64,000 nt of DNA from Picochlorum sp. 'celeri' (lineage: Eukaryota > Chlorophyta > Trebouxiophyceae). The position numbers were made by a program, and so were the translations under genes. Shown piece by piece: positions 59,442 through 64,000 of the stretch. The notes below the pieces were generated by a model. That model saw nothing but the letters and a program-made list of their open reading frames with translations, was not told where the DNA came from and did not search any database. The number at the start of each line of letters is the position of its first letter. Position 1 is the stretch's first letter. The stretch is from positions 992,001-1,056,000 of the forward strand of contig JAACMV010000002.1 in assembly GCA_010909725.1 (NCBI GenBank), in the 5' to 3' direction.

Positions 59442-60443
59442 ATGACGACGTCGTCCTCAGCTGCTGTGGTGCAATTACTGAGGAGGTTGGAGGCGCAGAA
59501 CGTTTGGAGAGCCACCGGTGGGGGTGCTGCCACCCTGAGCGGGGGGCAGGGCTTGTTCGGACAGCAACTGCAGAGCAATTGTCAACAGTTCTTGTCAAAC
59601 GAGTTTCATACTGGAACGCCAGACATTGTGGACGGCCAGTATATGCCTAACTTTGGAGGGATGATGGATGGCCCTGGGTTGTATGCAACCCAGCAGCAGG
59701 TGAATGGGCAGCCACATGGATTGACACGCGTTTCCAGTAGGTCTGCTCTGCATACCCAGCAACAACAGCATCGTCCAGAGTTGATGCAGCCAGCGTATGG
59801 AAGCTCATATGCCACTGTTGCAAGCCCAGCCCACGGAATGAGTGCAGCACACCAGACCTCTCCACCACCAGTCCAAGGAGAATGGTATGATGATTCCTCA
59901 ATCACCGTGCCAGACGCTCTAAGAATTTTGGTGGAAAGGATTAGAGAATCCGGGCCAGTGAAGCAGAGACATCTGCAGCAACTGTATCAAAAGTGCTCAA
60001 CCAAGGAAGAGTTGGAGAAGGCACTCGGTTTGACACGGTTGAACTATCTGGCCAGGGGAGAATTGCAGCAACATGATCCATTCTCCCACAGAACGTCCTC
60101 TATTTTGTTACAGCAAGCCATGAAGCTCGAAGCTCCTGATATTGCGAAGAGGGCACTTTTGCAAAGCACTGAATTTGGCTTCTCACCAGCAAACACACGC
60201 CTGTACAATCATTTGTTGATTTATCACTCCAAGCAAAAGGATCTGAGAAGCATGTTGGAGATGTATGAACTCATGAAATCAGCTGGTCCACGACCTGATT
60301 CCGAGACGTGCTTTATTCTTGTCAAGGGCAGTGTAGATTGCGACCGTGTCGATATTGCACGTGCCATTGTGAAGGAATTTGATGCTGCTGGTGCACGCGT
60401 CAGAGATGGAGTCAGATTGTATATTGAGCAACACAGTGCATGA
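59442..60443 (+). CDS. PPR-like organellar protein
   Basis: The 333-residue product has a Gln/Gly/Ser-rich, low-complexity N-terminal half, then helical pairs. The segment from about residue 245 (NTRLYNHLLIYHSKQKDL, then MLEMYELMKSAGPRPDSETC and AIVKEFDAAG) matches about two pentatricopeptide repeats, with further degenerate helices before them. PPR proteins bind organellar RNA or form part of mitochondrial ribosomes. The N-terminus (MTTSSSAAVVQLLRRLEA) could be a mitochondrial presequence. A single-exon gene, 141 bp from the convergent eIF4A-III. Confidence 0.72.
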   Translation: MTTSSSAAVVQLLRRLEAQNVWRATGGGAATLSGGQGLFGQQLQSNCQQFLSNEFHTGTPDIVDGQYMPNFGGMMDGPGLYATQQQVNGQPHGLTRVSSRSALHTQQQQHRPELMQPAYGSSYATVASPAHGMSAAHQTSPPPVQGEWYDDSSITVPDALRILVERIRESGPVKQRHLQQLYQKCSTKEELEKALGLTRLNYLARGELQQHDPFSHRTSSILLQQAMKLEAPDIAKRALLQSTEFGFSPANTRLYNHLLIYHSKQKDLRSMLEMYELMKSAGPRPDSETCFILVKGSVDCDRVDIARAIVKEFDAAGARVRDGVRLYIEQHSA

Positions 60444-60584
60444 TGCATACGTGAAAACTGGATGTATTCACGATACAATACACATCGACATTGATATATA
60501 TAAAAAAGGAGAGCAATTCTACCATGTCTATTCATGATTTCATGGTACTACTACTATTGAAAATACTGTAACACATTCTTTATA

Positions 60585-61790
60585 TTAAATCAAATCGGCA
60601 ACATTCATTGGCATTTCATCGATATGAGTCGAGTAATACTGCTCGATATCCCGCAAAGCTTGCACATCATCATCTTTGATGAAATTGATGGCAACACCCT
60701 TTCGTCCAAACCTGCCTGATCTTCCAATCCTATGGATATAATTCTCTCGATTGAATGGAATATCATAATTTATGACTAAAGACACCTGCTGCACATCGAT
60801 TCCACGAGCCCATACATCTGTGGTGATGAGCACCCGTGTTTCTCCCTTTCTAAATTCAGACATGATGGCCTCTCGCTCCTGCTGAGGCATCTCTCCATGC
60901 ATGGACGACACGGTGAAATTATTTTCCCTCATCTTGGACGTCAACCAATCCACTTTTTTCCTCGTGTTGCAGAAAATGACTGCTTGTGTAATCGTCAGGG
61001 TGTCATACAAATCACAGAGCGTATCAAACTTCCACTCTTCCCTCTCCACAGCTATGAAAAACTGCTTGATTCCTTCTAATGTCAACTCATCGCGCTTGAC
61101 CAATATTCGCACAGGATCTGTCATAAACTTGTGCGTCATCTCCAGCACATCATGCGGCAGAGTAGCACTCACCAATACCACCTGAGTCTCTGGAGGCAGA
61201 TATCTGTACACATCATAAATCTGTTCTTTGAACCCCTGACTCAGCATCTCATCTGCTTCATCCAACACAAGAGTTCGAATTCCTCTCGTACGCAATGCCC
61301 GCCGCTGAATCATATCAAACACACGCCCAGGAGTCCCACTTACAATCTGCGCCTGACCTTCCAACTTTTTCATATCCTCCCCAACGCTCTTCCCTCCAAT
61401 GCATGCATGGGCCTTGACCTTGAGAAAATCCCCCAACGCAAGTATGTTCCTCTCCGTCTGGCTTGCCAACTCACGTGTAGGAGACACAACAAGCGCCTGC
61501 GTCTCCGGGGAAGATGAATCGATCAACTGACACAGACACAGAGCAATCAGGGACGTCTTTCCAGTCCCAGACTGTGCCTGAGCAATAACATCCTTCCCCT
61601 GAATAATCGGCAATATCGCTCTTTGCTGAATAGCAGATGGCTTCTCAAATCCATATTGATATATTCCCCTCAACAACTGCTCCTTTAAGCCCATGGCATC
61701 GAAACTTGTCACCACGTGCACATCTTTCGATGTCTCAAACTGCGTCGTGTCCTCTCCTCTCCCCTGCCGCCTATGCCCCGTTCTCGACAT
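60585..61790 (-). CDS. EIF4A3: eIF4A-III, exon-junction DEAD-box helicase
   Basis: The 401-residue protein carries all DEAD-box motifs: F and Q motif (PSAIQQRAI), motif [24 protein letters not shown] in [12 protein letters not shown] in VLVSATLP, and [13 protein letters not shown]. The [18 protein letters not shown] block and the end at MNVADLI are diagnostic of the eIF4A3 subfamily rather than eIF4A1. It clamps spliced mRNA in the exon junction complex and acts in rRNA processing. Its presence fits a genome that still splices. Single exon. Confidence 0.97.
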   Translation of the reverse strand: MSRTGHRRQGRGEDTTQFETSKDVHVVTSFDAMGLKEQLLRGIYQYGFEKPSAIQQRAILPIIQGKDVIAQAQSGTGKTSLIALCLCQLIDSSSPETQALVVSPTRELASQTERNILALGDFLKVKAHACIGGKSVGEDMKKLEGQAQIVSGTPGRVFDMIQRRALRTRGIRTLVLDEADEMLSQGFKEQIYDVYRYLPPETQVVLVSATLPHDVLEMTHKFMTDPVRILVKRDELTLEGIKQFFIAVEREEWKFDTLCDLYDTLTITQAVIFCNTRKKVDWLTSKMRENNFTVSSMHGEMPQQEREAIMSEFRKGETRVLITTDVWARGIDVQQVSLVINYDIPFNRENYIHRIGRSGRFGRKGVAINFIKDDDVQALRDIEQYYSTHIDEMPMNVADLI

Positions 61791-62074
61791 GATAATAGTA
61801 TACTTTGTATCGTTTTACTGCTATTGTCACCCCGCCCTCGCGCATAGAAACCCCACATGGGCGGTATACGCAGTCAAAGCAATATGCACGGTCAACCATC
61901 ATTCTTGATGGGAGGCTACAATTTAAATACTCCACATGAACATGTGCGCTGCGGTTTCCTAGTCCATGAAAATCCCTCGCATAGAAAGGTATTATTTCAA
62001 CTATCAGAGTAGTAAGATCTCTCAGACATAGGTGCCACCCCAACCCAACAGCGTTGAGTCGATTTCATCACAGC
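61791..62074. promoter_or_regulatory. Divergent promoter between eIF4A-III and PP2A catalytic subunit
   Basis: The 284-bp gap between two divergent housekeeping genes must supply both promoters. No TATA box stands out at a fixed distance and no other feature is visible. The upstream TTG at 62054 is in frame with PP2A, but the ATG at 62075 is the natural start. Confidence 0.4.
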
Positions 62075-63034
62075 ATGGAAGAGACGATGCCACACGGAGG
62101 AGATGGAGGGAGCCCGGCGTATTTTGGAGATTTAGATAGACAAATAGAACATTTGATGGAGTGTAAACACTTGCCTGAAGATGAAGTTCGCGAACTTTGC
62201 CTCAAAGCTCAGGAAATTTTCGTCAAGGAAAGTAACGTGCAGCCCGTCAAGTGTCCTGTGACGGTATGCGGGGATATTCATGGTCAATTTGCGGATTTGA
62301 TAGAATTATTTAGAATAGGGGGGAAGAGTCCGGACACCAACTACCTATTTATGGGCGATTACGTCGACAGAGGGTACCACTCTGTGGAAACAGTCACGTT
62401 GCTCGTGGCTCTCAAGGTTAGATATCCGGATAGAATTACCGTGCTTCGCGGAAATCACGAGAGTAGACAGATCACCCAAGTATACGGTTTTTATGATGAA
62501 TGTCTCCGCAAGTATGGAAACGCAAACGTGTGGAAGTTCTTTACAGACCTGTTTGATTACATGCCATTGACTGCTTTGATTGAGAATCAAATATTCTGCC
62601 TCCATGGTGGACTATCACCAACGCTTGATACTCTCGATAATATTAGAGCGCTTGATAGAGTACAGGAAACACCGCATGAGGGACCCATGTGTGATTTGCT
62701 GTGGTCAGACCCGGACGATAGGCATGGCTGGGGAATCTCCCCCAGAGGCGCAGGCTACACCTTTGGGCTTGATATTTCTCAGCATTTCAATCACACCAAC
62801 GGGTTGCAGCTGATATCGAGAGCGCATCAGCTCGTGATGGAAGGATATAATTGGAGCCATGGCGAGAATGTCGTGACGATCTTTTCGGCACCAAATTACT
62901 GCTATCGGTGTGGCAATATGGCTGCCATCATGGAAGTAGACGAACGCATGGAGCGGTCATTCTCACAGTTCGACCCTGCTCCCAGGAAGGGAGAGCCAGA
63001 GGTCACGCGTCGCACACCAGACTACTTTTTATAA
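62075..63034 (+). CDS. PP2AC: Protein phosphatase 2A catalytic subunit
   Basis: The 319-residue product has the three metal-binding signatures [16 protein letters not shown] and LRGNHESRQ, the FCLHGGLSP and [11 protein letters not shown] blocks, and the terminal TPDYFL whose Leu is carboxyl-methylated in PP2A. That tail separates it from PP4 and PP6. It is a Ser/Thr phosphatase of cytosol and nucleus acting with A and B subunits. The first ten residues are a Met/Gly/His-rich extension not found in most homologues. Single exon. Confidence 0.97.
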   Translation: MEETMPHGGDGGSPAYFGDLDRQIEHLMECKHLPEDEVRELCLKAQEIFVKESNVQPVKCPVTVCGDIHGQFADLIELFRIGGKSPDTNYLFMGDYVDRGYHSVETVTLLVALKVRYPDRITVLRGNHESRQITQVYGFYDECLRKYGNANVWKFFTDLFDYMPLTALIENQIFCLHGGLSPTLDTLDNIRALDRVQETPHEGPMCDLLWSDPDDRHGWGISPRGAGYTFGLDISQHFNHTNGLQLISRAHQLVMEGYNWSHGENVVTIFSAPNYCYRCGNMAAIMEVDERMERSFSQFDPAPRKGEPEVTRRTPDYFL

Positions 63035-63060
63035 TGTAATTACGCAAGAAAATGAATCAA

Positions 63061-63431
63061 TCAATATGCATCCTCCTCCCGAGACGACCCACTTGGGTGC
63101 AGCGTCCTGTGATAGGCCTCAAGACCAGCCATGGCCCCTAAAGCTCCCAGGGTGATTGCTTGGGCATACACACGGGAATGAATGACTTTCAGACTCGCTG
63201 GAATAGGCCTAGACCACTGATATGCCTGCAATATATATATAATGGCGATCATCATCATTCATTCCCGAATCAAAAAAGTCAATGGTAAACACGCACCAGA
63301 CTCCCACCAATCCCAGTCAACCACGTATATCCGATAGCCTTGAGTTTATTCTCAACAATCCAATCCACCAAACTCTCTGTTTGACTCATCGCCGCGACGC
63401 CCCCGCTGCTCGAAGAAGACTCTTGGGCCAT
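63061..63431 (-). CDS. HIG1-domain mitochondrial inner membrane protein
   Basis: Exons 63297-63431 and 63061-63225 join over a 71-nt intron with a GTGCGT donor and a TTGCAG acceptor, giving 99 residues. The product has a Ser-rich N-terminus, then the two-helix HIG1 domain: helix 1 around KAIGYTWLTGIGGSLAYQW, and the loop-helix 2 part KVIHSRVYAQAITLGALGAM with the (Q/I)-x(3)-R-x-x-x-Q motif. HIG1 proteins (RCF1/RCF2, HIGD) help assemble or tune cytochrome oxidase and supercomplexes. Both exons are needed for the full domain, which supports the inferred intron. Stops of this gene and PP2A lie 26 bp apart. Confidence 0.82.
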
Positions 63432-64000
63432 GTCACGTCTCCGTTTTCAAAAGTATCTCCTGTACGGTCTATTTGGTATTCGGCCAATTACAAAAGCTTA
63501 TTACAAGAGTATAGAGGAATTATTTGAAAAAATTATACAGAGTAGCGAGACAAACCCTTCCCCCATGCAATACACGTCTCAGGGCATTTCGTAGCGCTTG
63601 CATAGATTCCCTCCCATCAAGGAATTATTTGATAGGCATGTATAGACGATCTTGAGTGACGAGAATAATGGGCTCATCTCTCGAGCTCGGTTCCGGCAAA
63701 GACTGCTGTATTCATTTGTATGCAACAGTTTTGAATTTGGCATATTATTACTACTGTAGTAGTATTACCGACCACATATTTCTGTGTGCAATTCCTTTGG
63801 CAAAGCAACTCCTCACTCTTTTTTTGCTTGTTTTCAAAGAACCCTGGCGCCAGGGCGACAAAGACAAAGACGGTAATTCTTTACACGGTCGTGTGTACAA
63901 AAGTTCAATATATACGTGTCAAGAAAGGTACAGTCACGTGTATATCCATTTCCACATACTGCAACACACGCGACTAGAAAACAGCAGCAACAGCAGTAGT
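63432..64000. other. Right-edge intergenic sequence, no gene seen
   Basis: Contains the HIG1 gene promoter. A GC-rich palindrome CCCTGGCGCCAGGG lies near 63842-63855 and a CAG/CAA-type run at the very end. No reading frame longer than about 65 codons and no RNA gene is recognisable; a gene may start beyond the window. Confidence 0.4.

Noticed and set aside
1..64000. CRISPR arrays, insertion sequences, rRNA genes or prokaryotic operons
   Set aside because: No spaced direct repeats, transposase motifs or rRNA signatures were seen; spliceosomal introns and gene content are eukaryotic.

Overview
This window is nuclear DNA of a photosynthetic eukaryote with a very compact genome, most likely a unicellular alga. 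Plastid-type genes include a BASS transporter, an HHL1-like PSII-protection protein, IspE of the MEP pathway, a bacterial-type ribosome recycling factor and peroxiredoxin Q. They sit beside clearly eukaryotic genes: gamma-tubulin, TRAPPC10, eIF4A-III, PP2A, NDC1, TIM44, UBE2J and a SYP6/syntaxin-6 SNARE. Introns are few, mostly 45-170 nt, GT-AG, often with a GTRYGT donor and a GCAG or ACAG acceptor, and they cluster in the first tens of codons. Red versus green ancestry cannot be settled from this sequence.

Layout. 1-5.1 kb holds a cut-off gene, BASS, DONSON, TIM44 and a fasciclin protein. 5.1-13.9 kb is the accessory-looking part: a circularly permuted tRNA-Leu(AAG) gene, a long perfect hairpin, about 1.9 kb without a confident gene, and four orphan reading frames, two of which are separated only by an in-frame TAA. 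13.9-24 kb holds a tight same-strand trio (glycosyltransferase, methylmalonyl-CoA mutase, unknown), UBE2J, a lipase-like gene with a frame break, SYP6, HHL1, a small three-exon gene, a duplicated HHL1 tail and RRF, plus two copies of a structured repeat. 24-36 kb holds a DUF3700 protein, a flavoprotein, TRAPPC10, a mannosyltransferase, IspE and two orphans. 36-50 kb holds a SELENOF-like protein, gamma-tubulin, NAMPT, gamma-glutamyl hydrolase, a methyltransferase and a P-type H+-ATPase. 50-64 kb holds PrxQ, a methyltransferase-like/riboflavin kinase fusion, a Cys-rich secreted protein, NDC1, a broken methyltransferase, a RING protein, NAC-beta, a PPR-like protein, eIF4A-III, PP2A and a HIG1 protein.

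Genes are packed almost end to end. Convergent coding regions lie 2 to 50 bp apart or overlap, so most 3' UTRs must run into neighbouring genes. The genes are mostly unrelated housekeeping functions and do not form pathway clusters.

The most notable signal is the permuted tRNA. Its 3' half (T arm, B box) lies upstream of its 5' half (D arm, A box), and the acceptor and anticodon stems pair perfectly across the two halves. Also worth attention are a 17-nt fold-back insertion that breaks a methyltransferase frame, an in-frame stop inside a hairpin loop, and a candidate +1 frameshift at GAC-TAA.

Exon structures were inferred by eye from splice consensus and frame continuity. Family calls rest on motifs recognised in the translations; no database search was run.
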